From Galbibacter orientalis DSM 19592 (lineage in GTDB: Bacteria; Bacteroidota; Bacteroidia; Flavobacteriales; Flavobacteriaceae), in assembly GCF_000260115.1 (NCBI RefSeq), contig NZ_JH651379.1, forward strand, positions 3,064,240 through 3,128,239: a DNA stretch of 64,000 nucleotides, written 5' to 3'. The stretch's first letter is position 1; each line of letters starts with the position of its first letter. Under the pieces are notes generated by a model. It was not told the DNA's origin and did not search any database. It saw only the letters and a program-made list of their open reading frames with translations. Position numbers and translations under genes: made by a program. Positions 44,349-51,833 of this stretch are shown here, in pieces.

Positions 44349-45548
44349 TTAAAATATCAAAAGATTTATGTCGCGGTAGGAAAGGTCAAACCATTCTGCA
44401 ACCGATTTACTAGTTAAAATTCCGTGGTAAAAGTAAAGTCCGTTTCTTAAGCCTCTATCAAATCTAAGCGATTGTTCTAGTCCGCCATCTTCTCCAATTT
44501 TTAAAAGATAAGGAGTAAATATATTGCTTAGAGAAACAGAGGCAGTTCTGGCATATCTGGCTGGAATGTTTGGTACGGAGTAATGAATAACTCCATGTTT
44601 AATAAAAGTTGGTTTATCGTGAGAGGTTACTTCACTAGTTTCTATACAGCCTCCCATATCAATACTTACATCAATAATAACAGCTCCTTTTTTCATGTTT
44701 TCAACCATAGTTTCGGAGACTACTACTGGAGATCTATCAATTCCTCTAACCGCACCTATAAGTACATCACAGCGTTTTAAAGCTTTTAGTAAGTTTTTTG
44801 GTTGTAGGGTAGAGGTATAAAGCATTCTACCGAGGTTGTTTTGAATGCAACGTAATCTTGTAATAGAATTGTCAAATACTTTTACACTTGCGCCTAAGCC
44901 AATAGCAGATCTAGCAGCAAATTCTCCTACAGTTCCGGCACCAATAATTACAACATCAACAGGAGGAACTCCTGTAATATTTCCAAACATTAGTCCGTTA
45001 CCACTATTTGCATTTGTCATAAGTTCTGCGGCAATAAGTACAGAGGCAGTACCAGCAATTTCACTTAAAGCTCTTACGGCAGGGTAGTTGCCATCATCAT
45101 CTTTAATAAATTCAAAGGCTAGGGCAGTTATTCTTTTACTGGCTAGAGTTTCAAAGTATTTTTTACTTCGTGTTTTAATTTGAAGCGCAGAAATAAGAAT
45201 AGATTGCGGATTTATAAGTTCTAATTCTTTTAAAGAAGGCGGCTCAACTTTAAGTATAATAGGGCATGAAAATACTTTTTTTGTATCGGTAGTAATTTCC
45301 GCTCCAGCTTCGCTATATTCTTTATCAGAATAATTAGCGTCAAATCCTGCATTAGATTCTATTATTACACGATGTCCATGTGAGGTTAATGCATTAACAG
45401 CATCTGGAGTTAAGCAAACACGATTTTCCTGATAGGAAACTTCTTTAGGAATCCCAATAAATAATTCTCCTTTTTGTTTTAATAACTCTAGGGTTTCCTC
45501 TTGAGGAATAAGCTCTTGTTTGGTAAATGGAGTATTAGGATATGACAT
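44349..45548 (-). CDS. ald: Alanine dehydrogenase
   Basis: The 399-residue enzyme interconverts alanine and pyruvate plus ammonia with NAD. It has the N-terminal IGIPKEVSYQENRVCLTP segment (about 32-49), the catalytic Lys in ILKVEPP (about 97-103) and a Rossmann motif VVIIGAGTVGEFAARSA (about 198-214). It is longer than B. subtilis Ald (378), mainly at the N-terminus. Saccharopine or transhydrogenase-like activity is a possible alternative within the superfamily. A -7 element lies just upstream. Confidence 0.85.
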   Translation of the reverse strand: MSYPNTPFTKQELIPQEETLELLKQKGELFIGIPKEVSYQENRVCLTPDAVNALTSHGHRVIIESNAGFDANYSDKEYSEAGAEITTDTKKVFSCPIILKVEPPSLKELELINPQSILISALQIKTRSKKYFETLASKRITALAFEFIKDDDGNYPAVRALSEIAGTASVLIAAELMTNANSGNGLMFGNITGVPPVDVVIIGAGTVGEFAARSAIGLGASVKVFDNSITRLRCIQNNLGRMLYTSTLQPKNLLKALKRCDVLIGAVRGIDRSPVVVSETMVENMKKGAVIIDVSIDMGGCIETSEVTSHDKPTFIKHGVIHYSVPNIPARYARTASVSLSNIFTPYLLKIGEDGGLEQSLRFDRGLRNGLYFYHGILTSKSVAEWFDLSYRDINLLIF

Positions 45549-45565
45549 TTTTATAGCTTAAAATT

Positions 45566-45573
45566 CAAAGGTA
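45566..45573 (-). promoter_or_regulatory. -7 promoter element (TACCTTTG) of ald
   Basis: An exact TAnnTTTG match on the minus strand, 17 bp upstream of the start codon. Confidence 0.55.
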
Positions 45574-45592
45574 GTCAAACTTTTTATGTCTA

Positions 45593-46123
45593 TTAGGAAT
45601 TTGTTTCATTATAGAGATCCCTTTCTTTGTCTTGGTACTCTTTTAATTCTTTATCTATTTTATCTAAGTCAATTCCGTGTACTACTTTATCGAATAGTTT
45701 TAATCTAATAAGATATACAATTGGAATTACAATCATCATAACAGGAATGATATAATATATCTCAAACTCATCTATGTATCTTATATCATCGTTTAAAGAA
45801 CTAACTAGTTGAAAAATATACATGCTAATAGGAATGAGTATAACATGATACCACCAATGCTTACAGGTAAAAAACCAAATTATGAGTAACATCAAAGGAA
45901 CAAACTTATTCATTACATTCCATGCGGCTACATATAATGTAGAATAGTGAGAGGTTTTAAATGTGAAAAAAAAAGTTTCCCAAACTTGTTCTTGTGGAAA
46001 ACTTTCATATAGATAAAAAAGATAAGGAGAAATAGCTATTAAAAAAGCCATTATAGAACCTAAAGCTAACGCTTTGGTTTTTCTATTCTTTTCAAGTTCA
46101 TATGAACTTTTATTTTTTTTCAC
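45593..46123 (-). CDS. Four-span membrane protein, single-module member of a local family
   Basis: The 176-residue protein has four hydrophobic segments (about 17-37, 62-85, 89-107 and 122-143) and a charged C-terminal tail. Shared motifs link it to the gene at 48387-49621: a loop with FPxxxxWxxxF after the first segment, and TCKHWWYHVILIP, which matches TSRYWWKYFLLIP there. The family is unknown to me. It has its own promoter and lies between ald and the triplicated small lipoproteins, in a block that looks inserted. Confidence 0.7.
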   Translation of the reverse strand: MKKNKSSYELEKNRKTKALALGSIMAFLIAISPYLFYLYESFPQEQVWETFFFTFKTSHYSTLYVAAWNVMNKFVPLMLLIIWFFTCKHWWYHVILIPISMYIFQLVSSLNDDIRYIDEFEIYYIIPVMMIVIPIVYLIRLKLFDKVVHGIDLDKIDKELKEYQDKERDLYNETNS

Positions 46124-46165
46124 GGGTTATTAAGATTTGGATCATTAAGACAAATTAAGCGAATC

Positions 46166-46194
46166 CAAAAATAATAAACAAATAATAACCTCAA
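46166..46194 (-). promoter_or_regulatory. -33/-7 promoter of the four-span membrane protein
   Basis: On the minus strand TTG (46194-46192) is followed by an 18 bp spacer and TATTTTTG (46173-46166). The -7 element ends 42 bp before the start codon. Confidence 0.55.
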
Positions 46195-46217
46195 TTAAGA
46201 GGATTTATTTGATGAGG

Positions 46218-46373
46218 TTAACCATTAGTAGGCATCTCAATTTCTGCTTTATCAATAGCGTGTGTATTGTAAAGATTATCTTGGTCTGCAACGTTATCAT
46301 TAGAACAAGAAGTTAAAGAGATAGAAAGTATAGCGATTGAAGCTATGGCAAAAGTTGTTTTTTTAAAAGACAT
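46218..46373 (-). CDS. Small lipoprotein, tandem copy 3
   Basis: A 51-residue product with an SPII signal peptide (lipobox LTSC, Cys 23). The predicted mature lipopeptide is 29 residues, starting CSNDNVADQD and ending AEIEMPTNG. It differs from copy 2 mainly in the signal peptide and at one Glu/Lys position. There is no promoter of its own; it follows copy 2 after a 39 bp gap. Function unknown. Confidence 0.75.
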   Translation of the reverse strand: MSFKKTTFAIASIAILSISLTSCSNDNVADQDNLYNTHAIDKAEIEMPTNG

Positions 46374-46412
46374 AATAGTATTTTTAAAGGTTAGGGTATT
46401 TTTTAGTATAGA

Positions 46413-46568
46413 TTAACCGTTAGTAGGCATTTCAATTTTAGCTTTGTCAATAGCATGTGTATTGTAAAGATTATCTTGGTCTGCAACGTTATCATTAGAA
46501 CAAGAAGTTAAAGAGATAGAAAGTATAGCGATTGAAGCTATAGTGAAAGTTATTTTTTTGAAAGACAT
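46413..46568 (-). CDS. Small lipoprotein, tandem copy 2
   Basis: A 51-residue product, same layout as copies 1 and 3: signal peptide MSFKKITFTIASIAIL, lipobox at Cys 23, mature 29-residue peptide ending AKIEMPTNG. It begins 40 bp after copy 1 and shows no separate -7 element, so it is probably transcribed with copy 1. Function unknown. Confidence 0.75.
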   Translation of the reverse strand: MSFKKITFTIASIAILSISLTSCSNDNVADQDNLYNTHAIDKAKIEMPTNG

Positions 46569-46608
46569 AATAGTGTTTATTAAAGGTTAGGGTGCTTTTT
46601 AGTATAGA

Positions 46609-46764
46609 TTAACCGTTAGTAGGCATTTCAATTTTAGCTTTGTCAATAGCATGTGTATTGTAAAGATTATCTTGGTCTGCAACGCTGTCGTTAGAGCAAG
46701 AAGTTAAAGAAATAGAAAGTATAGCAATTGAAGCTAGAACGAAAGTTATTTTTTTGAAAGACAT
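46609..46764 (-). CDS. Small lipoprotein, tandem copy 1
   Basis: A 51-residue product with a lipoprotein signal (MSFKKITFVLASIAIL, Cys 23) and a mature 29-residue peptide beginning CSNDSVADQD. The three copies repeat with a period of 195-196 bp. The longer frame from 46806 is rejected because a -7 element lies within it at 46795-46802. It is the promoter-proximal copy. Very short lipoproteins like this are often overlooked in annotation. Function unknown. Confidence 0.78.
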   Translation of the reverse strand: MSFKKITFVLASIAILSISLTSCSNDSVADQDNLYNTHAIDKAKIEMPTNG

Positions 46765-46794
46765 TATAGAATATTTTTTGGTTATTTGATGGTT

Positions 46795-46802
46795 CAAACC
46801 TA
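46795..46802 (-). promoter_or_regulatory. -7 promoter element (TAGGTTTG) of the small lipoprotein array
   Basis: An exact TAnnTTTG match on the minus strand, 30 bp upstream of copy 1. It is the only such element in the array, which suggests one transcript for all three copies. Confidence 0.5.
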
Positions 46803-46904
46803 CCAAAAAATTGGGTACGGAAAATAAAAACCTTTGTCGTACATTAGTAAGTTTTTAATATACAACTAGTTCTGAGGCTATATGAAGTGTTTAAAGATAG
46901 TGAT

Positions 46905-47312
46905 TTAGTTGATAATCAAAACTCTTTCTTCGTTAAAAAGTACTTTTATGTCGATAATGGCCGCTTCTTCAGGTAATAAATCTATAATTTTATCTGGCCA
47001 TTCAATTAAGCACCAAGAACCACTATAGAGGTAATCTTCTATTCCAATTTGATAAGCTTCCTCTATGTCATTAATTCTATATAAGTCAAAATGAAAAATA
47101 GAGCCTTCTTTATTTTTATACTCATTTACTAAGGAAAAAGTTGGACTAGATACATGGTCATTGCTACCTAATAGTTCAACTATTTTTTTTATTAAAGTAG
47201 TTTTTCCAGCTCCCATCTCTCCATTAAAAATAATGATTTTAGAAGTAACTTCTTTAATTATTTCTTGCGCTACTTTATTAATATCTTGAAGGTTATAAGT
47301 TTTTTGTTTCAT
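46905..47312 (-). CDS. tsaE: tRNA t6A biosynthesis ATPase TsaE
   Basis: TsaE is the ATPase that works with TsaB and TsaD to place threonylcarbamoyl on A37 of tRNAs reading ANN codons. The 135-residue protein has Walker A GEMGAGKTT (about 31-39), SSPTFSLVNEY (about 55-65) and the HFDLYRI motif (about 73-79). Length is normal. In many Flavobacteriaceae it sits directly between porX and ald, as I recall; here it is separated from both by accessory genes. Confidence 0.93.
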   Translation of the reverse strand: MKQKTYNLQDINKVAQEIIKEVTSKIIIFNGEMGAGKTTLIKKIVELLGSNDHVSSPTFSLVNEYKNKEGSIFHFDLYRINDIEEAYQIGIEDYLYSGSWCLIEWPDKIIDLLPEEAAIIDIKVLFNEERVLIIN

Positions 47313-47328
47313 TATCCTAAATTTTGAG

Positions 47329-47336
47329 CAAATTTA
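47329..47336 (-). promoter_or_regulatory. -7 promoter element (TAAATTTG) of tsaE
   Basis: An exact TAnnTTTG match on the minus strand, 16 bp upstream of the start codon. Confidence 0.5.
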
Positions 47337-47382
47337 AACATCCTTTTATTATATGCTTTCTTATATTTAGAATTATATATTA

Positions 47383-48351
47383 AACCCGTTGTGCATTTAG
47401 AAAAAGTTGTGCAAACTGCTAAAATGCAGTAAATTGTAGTAACCACACTATAATTTATATGCACAACTTTCAAGCAAATTACGACAAAATCCTCAAGGTT
47501 TTAAAAGAATTGGATTGTAAAATGGATTATTTACATCAAATCCGTAAACCTAAATTAAGAGATAAAGAGCTTATAGCTATTGATTTAACATCAGAATATA
47601 TGAGTGTTGATAGTGAATGCCAGCTTTTTCGAATGTTACCTGCTGGTCTATCCAGCAAAATAGAGCGCAGTGTCTACAATAGAAGAAAGCGTAAGTTGTT
47701 TTCTTTTAGAGAATCACTTCGCAAGGCATTAGTGAGAAAGTTGAATAAATCTGAGCATTGTTATATTGTTGACAGTATGCCGTTAGAGGTCTGTAAATTA
47801 TCAAGAAGCGCTAGAAGTAAGATATGTAAAGAACAAAACTACAGTCTGCCCGAAAAAGGATATTGTGCAAGTCAATCAAGCCATTATTATGGATATAAAT
47901 TACATGCTGTCTGTTCTGCTCAGGGTGTTATCGAAAGTATGGATATTAGTCCAGCCTCTGTGCACGATATTAATTATTTAAAGGATATAAAGCATCAATT
48001 AAGTGATTGCATATTACTTGGTGATAAAGGGTATTTGTCGGCTGAATATCAATTGAATTTATTTGAATATCATAATATTAGACTTGAAACCCCTATGAGA
48101 ACAAACCAGCATAACTATAGGGAGCAGCCGTACGTTTTTAAGAAATCCAGAAAGCGTATTGAAACATTGTTTTCTCAACTTTGCGACCAATTTATGATTC
48201 GAAGGAATTATGCTAAATCTTTTGAGGGATTCAAAAACAGAATATTATCTAAGATTACGGCTATGACGGTCATTCAATATATAAACATATTTGAATTCAA
48301 CAGAAATATCAATAACCTAAAAATCAATATTGCCTAAATGCACAACGGGTT
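47383..48351 (+). mobile_element. Complete IS982-family insertion sequence
   Basis: The 969 bp element has perfect 18 bp terminal inverted repeats (AACCCGTTGTGCATTTAG at 47383-47400 and its complement at 48334-48351). It is flanked by the 6 bp direct duplication ATATTA (47377-47382 and 48352-48357). One intact transposase gene fills it. Size, ends reading ACCC and target duplication fit the IS982 family. Intact ends and transposase suggest recent insertion. Confidence 0.92.
47459..48337 (+). CDS. IS982-family DDE transposase
   Basis: The 292-residue transposase carries the IS982 catalytic triad: Asp in CYIVDSMPLEVC (about 104-115), Asp in LLGDKGYLSAEYQ (about 199-211) and Glu in RKRIETLFSQ (about 235-244). 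The GYCASQSSHYYGYKLH segment is typical of this family. No stop or frameshift is seen, so it should be functional. The stop codon is immediately inside the right terminal inverted repeat. Confidence 0.92.
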   Translation: MHNFQANYDKILKVLKELDCKMDYLHQIRKPKLRDKELIAIDLTSEYMSVDSECQLFRMLPAGLSSKIERSVYNRRKRKLFSFRESLRKALVRKLNKSEHCYIVDSMPLEVCKLSRSARSKICKEQNYSLPEKGYCASQSSHYYGYKLHAVCSAQGVIESMDISPASVHDINYLKDIKHQLSDCILLGDKGYLSAEYQLNLFEYHNIRLETPMRTNQHNYREQPYVFKKSRKRIETLFSQLCDQFMIRRNYAKSFEGFKNRILSKITAMTVIQYINIFEFNRNINNLKINIA

Positions 48352-48359
48352 ATATTAAC

Positions 48360-48367
48360 TATTTTTG
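48360..48367 (+). promoter_or_regulatory. -7 promoter element (TATTTTTG) just right of the IS
   Basis: An exact match 8 bp from the right end of the IS. Its -33 region would fall inside the IS right inverted repeat, so insertion has probably replaced the natural -33 sequence. Confidence 0.45.
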
Positions 48368-48386
48368 ATAAATAAATATCATCCCT

Positions 48387-49621
48387 TTGCATTTAAAAAG
48401 AAAAAGAGTTTTGTTATATGAACTGATGATTGTGGTTATAATTATTAGTTCTTCATTTATGACTTATCTTCATGTATTGTTTCCAGACGCATCTACTTGG
48501 ACAACATCTTTTTTTCAATTCAATTCAACACATTATAAATCTGTGCAGATGTATTGTTTTTTTGTGCTTTTATTTTTGTCTCAATCATTATTTCTTTCCT
48601 TGTGGTATATTACATGTAGGTATTGGTGGAAAATAGCTGTTTTTATAGTGTTAATGATGAGTTTTTATAATTTTTTTATTGTTGTTTTTTCTGAGGTGGA
48701 GAGTTCTGATTTAACACATAGATTTTCAATCTATTTTTTGACTTTACTATGTAGTTATTTAGTTTATTTAGTGAGTAAAAAAATAAATTATCCTTTATGG
48801 AATAGATTAACATTAGATGCTATTGATTCTGAAGAAGTTCTCCGTTATAAATTTAAAAACTCAAAACATTATACACGTGTATTAAATAGCTTTGATGAAG
48901 ATGCATATAAATCAAACATAACCAATTTAAAAGAATTGGTAGCAAAAGCAGTTTTGATTTCTGAAGATAATTTTAATAAAGAAGAAAATCAATCAAATAT
49001 ACTTGATAAAAGCCTTAAAGGGAAAAGTATAGGAGGGGTTTTAATTTTTTTACTAATACTTTCTTTGTTGTTACTAGATAAGCTACATGTATTTGCGCCT
49101 GATGGTAAGACATGGGACTTAGGATTTACTACAATGGGTTCATTTGAATTCCCTAGCGTTACTATATTTCTTTGGTTTACAATGCTTAAAATAACTTCCT
49201 TTTTAGCTTTAACTATTTGGTTTTTAACGAGTAGGTATTGGTGGAAATATTTTTTATTAATCCCTATTATTATTGTTAGTTATCAAATTATTGGAACTTT
49301 TAATGTAAAGTGAGATTTATAAATGAAAATGAAATAATGCAAGCACTTCCATTGCTACTTCCTGTAATGTTATTTTTGATTTTTCTTTCCATTAAAATAA
49401 ATAACTTCACTAAGGTAGAAAAGCTTAAAAATAAAATTAAAGTTAAAACTTTTAAAGTGATATCTTTTCTGGCTCACCAAGAAGATGAAGAAGGAAATAA
49501 TCAAATTAAAGTTGATTTAGCTAGGCTTATGGAAAGTAAAAGTGCCTATAAAGCAGATGATTATTTGAAGGAATTAGAAGTGTTGCATCAAAAGTTATTA
49601 CAAAAAAAACGTTCACAATAG
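48387..49621 (+). pseudogene. Two-module membrane protein gene split by a -1 frameshift
   Basis: The first frame (48387-49313) and the second (49310-49621) overlap by 4 bp. Compared with the single-module gene at 45593, the sequence TFNVK at the end of the first frame and VRFINENEI at the start of the second align with NDDIRYIDEFEI, so they are one protein. The total span, 1235 bp, is one short of a multiple of three. The protein had two repeats of a four-span module, each with a Phe/Pro-Asp-Gly/Ala-x-Thr-Trp loop and a WYITCRYWWK-type motif. The 5' end is unclear: no ATG fits, only TTG at 48387 or ATG at 48424. Function unknown. Confidence 0.65.
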
Positions 49622-49637
49622 AAGTGAACGTTTTTTT
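49605..49637. terminator. Bidirectional stem-loop terminator
   Basis: AACGTTCAC and GTGAACGTT with flanking A- and T-runs give up to a 12-14 bp stem around the loop AATAGAA. The stop codon TAG (49619-49621) of the membrane protein gene lies in the loop. It separates convergent genes. Confidence 0.88.
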
Positions 49638-49663
49638 GTTTTCTAAATACAGAAAAAATAAAA

Positions 49664-50047
49664 CTAATTTGCTTCGTTTTTAGCAGTACTTATTTCTGTT
49701 TTAATCTTGTCCATCAAGTTCTTTAATTCATCTTCTTGATGCGCTTTAATCTTTTGCTCTATTATCGCTTCAACCTCTTTATAGGTGAGTTTCTTTTCTG
49801 GCATATGTTGTTCTGCGGAACTAGAATCGGTTCCAAACATAGTACCATGACCAGTAACTACCCAGTTAATGTTTACAAACGGATACTTTTCTACGATTCT
49901 TTCTAGAATATCACTTCCTACAGAAGCATTATTCTTTTTCATACGTAAAGTGTAACCATTCGATGCGCCTATAGACATGTCAAATTGTCTAGCGCTCATT
50001 CCAAGAGATTGGATAATAGAAAAAATTCTATCAATTGCTTTTGCCAT
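49664..50047 (-). CDS. Phage-repressor-like helix-turn-helix regulator
   Basis: The 127-residue protein has an N-terminal Cro/C1-type HTH (about 5-60, IFSIIQSLGMSARQFDMSIG) and the NINWVVTGHGTMF segment (about 58-70) typical of small phage-repressor-like proteins in Bacteroidota. The C-terminal part (about 85-127) is a charged helix, perhaps for dimerisation; no peptidase domain is present. It has a good promoter and lies between the accessory membrane protein gene and porX. Targets unknown. Confidence 0.8.
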   Translation of the reverse strand: MAKAIDRIFSIIQSLGMSARQFDMSIGASNGYTLRMKKNNASVGSDILERIVEKYPFVNINWVVTGHGTMFGTDSSSAEQHMPEKKLTYKEVEAIIEQKIKAHQEDELKNLMDKIKTEISTAKNEAN

Positions 50048-50070
50048 TTTGCTAATTTTGAGGGTTTGGT

Positions 50071-50102
50071 CAAAAATAGAAAAAAAACTCTATTAAATGC
50101 AA
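50071..50102 (-). promoter_or_regulatory. -33/-7 promoter of the HTH regulator
   Basis: On the minus strand TTG (50102-50100) is followed by a 21 bp spacer and TATTTTTG (50078-50071). The -7 element ends 23 bp before the start codon. Confidence 0.6.
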
Positions 50103-50242
50103 GTTTTTTATTTTTTTCACATAAAATTAACACTTACATGGAGTTAGTTTATTAGAATTGATGTAGTCCTAGGTATATGTTTTTCTACAAATATGAGTAT
50201 AAATGCATTATTACGATATTAAAAAGAGTATGTCAAATGCTG

Positions 50243-51790
50243 CTATTTAGGACTCAGTACTACATAAGGGATAATAATTTCCTCTAATGAAATCCCCCCA
50301 TGCTGGTAAGTGTTTTTATAATAACTTACATAATGGTTGTAGTTATTTGGGTACGCAAAGAATAAATCTTCTTTAGCAAAAATAAAGGAACTACTCATGT
50401 TAATTGTAGGTAAATGAATTTCTTTCGGATTTCTTACACCATAAACTTCTTTATCATTGTAAGATAAACTTCGTCCAGTTTTATATCTTAAATTCAAACT
50501 GGTGTCTCTATCTCCAATTACTTTAGAAGGATTTTTTACATTTATAGTTCCATGATCGGTGGTTATTATTAATTTAAATCCTAATTGCTGAGCTTGTTGG
50601 ATAATATCTAATAAAGGAGAGTTTTTAAACCAGCTTTGGGTTAAAGAGCGGTATGCTTTATCGTTAGAAGCTAATTCCTTTACAACTTCCATCTCTGTTT
50701 TAGAGTGCGAAAGCATGTCTACAAAATTATAAACTACAACGGTTAAATCGTTGTTTTTTTGCGATTTAAAATTTTGAGCGAGTTGTTTTCCTAATTTTAA
50801 ACTGGAAATTTTATGATATTCCCATTTAATATCTAGCCCTAACCTACGAATTTGAGCTTCTAAAAAGTCGGCTTCATGTAGGTTCTTGCCGCCTTCTTCA
50901 GTATCATTTTTCCATAACTTAGGATGAAGTCTTTCCATTTCAGAAGGCATAAGTCCCGAAAAAATAGCATTTCTAGCATACTGAGTTGCTGTAGGTAAAA
51001 TGCTGAAATAGGGAGCTTCTGTAATTTTTTTATAATAATTGGTAACAGTACCTTCAAAAGTTTTCCATTGATCGTACCTCAAATTATCTATAACTACTAA
51101 AAGTGTAGGTTGCTTTTTGTTAATTTCTTTAGCAATTAAATCTTTAAAGAGTGTATGAGACATAACGGGAGCATCTTCCCCATTAAACCATTTTGCGTAG
51201 TTTTTTTCTATAAATTTTCCAAACTGAGTATTAGCTTCTGTCTTTTGAGATTCTAAAATCTCGGTCATTCCAGTATCTTCAATATCTTCAAGTTCAATTT
51301 CCCAGTAAATTAATTTTCGATATAAATCTGCCCATTCTTCGTAAGAATTCACCATAGTTAAGTCCATCGCTATTTTACGGAACTCTTGTTGGTAATTTGA
51401 AGTTGTTTTTTCTGAAATAAGTCTAGAGTGGTCCAGATTTTTTTTAAGACTTAAAAGAATTTGATTCGGATTAACTGGCTTAATTAAATAGTCGGCAATT
51501 TTAGCTCCAATGGCTTCTTCCATTATATTTTCTTCCTCACTTTTGGTAATCATTACTACAGGAAGTGTAGGTTTTAAGCTTTTAATTTCGCTTAAAGTTT
51601 CTAAGCCTGAGAGGCCTGGCATATTTTCATCTAAAAAAACAATATCAAAATTGTTTACTTTGACTTCCTCAACAGCCTCCGTTCCACTTTGACACGTGTT
51701 AACAGTATAATTCTTCTTTTCAAGAAAGAGAATATGTGGTTTTAAGAGTTCAATTTCATCATCTACCCAAAGTATCTTTATGTCATTCAT
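50243..51790 (-). CDS. porX: T9SS response regulator PorX (receiver plus PglZ phosphatase)
   Basis: PorX is the response regulator of the PorXY system that controls the type IX secretion system and gliding in Bacteroidota. The 515-residue protein has a receiver domain (about 1-120) with the phosphoacceptor Asp in DIVFLDENMPG (about 48-58) and Lys in YLIKPVNP. A long linker leads to a C-terminal PglZ alkaline-phosphatase-like domain (about 205-515) with VVIDNLRYDQWK, LPTATQYARNAIFSG and TTDHGTINVKNP. Layout and length are as expected. The sensor PorY is not in the window. Confidence 0.94.
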   Translation of the reverse strand: MNDIKILWVDDEIELLKPHILFLEKKNYTVNTCQSGTEAVEEVKVNNFDIVFLDENMPGLSGLETLSEIKSLKPTLPVVMITKSEEENIMEEAIGAKIADYLIKPVNPNQILLSLKKNLDHSRLISEKTTSNYQQEFRKIAMDLTMVNSYEEWADLYRKLIYWEIELEDIEDTGMTEILESQKTEANTQFGKFIEKNYAKWFNGEDAPVMSHTLFKDLIAKEINKKQPTLLVVIDNLRYDQWKTFEGTVTNYYKKITEAPYFSILPTATQYARNAIFSGLMPSEMERLHPKLWKNDTEEGGKNLHEADFLEAQIRRLGLDIKWEYHKISSLKLGKQLAQNFKSQKNNDLTVVVYNFVDMLSHSKTEMEVVKELASNDKAYRSLTQSWFKNSPLLDIIQQAQQLGFKLIITTDHGTINVKNPSKVIGDRDTSLNLRYKTGRSLSYNDKEVYGVRNPKEIHLPTINMSSSFIFAKEDLFFAYPNNYNHYVSYYKNTYQHGGISLEEIIIPYVVLSPK

Positions 51791-51800
51791 TCTATTGATG

Positions 51801-51808
51801 TATATTTG
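51801..51808 (+). promoter_or_regulatory. -7 promoter element (TATATTTG) of the HD gene
   Basis: An exact match 25 bp before the TTG start at 51834. It lies in the 43 bp divergent region between porX and the HD gene. Confidence 0.55.
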
Positions 51809-51833
51809 TACGTAATTTTACAATTTATTCAGT

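Noticed and set aside
49664-50047. Prophage remnant at the HTH regulator
   Set aside because: Only one repressor-like gene is present; no integrase, structural or lysis genes are adjacent.
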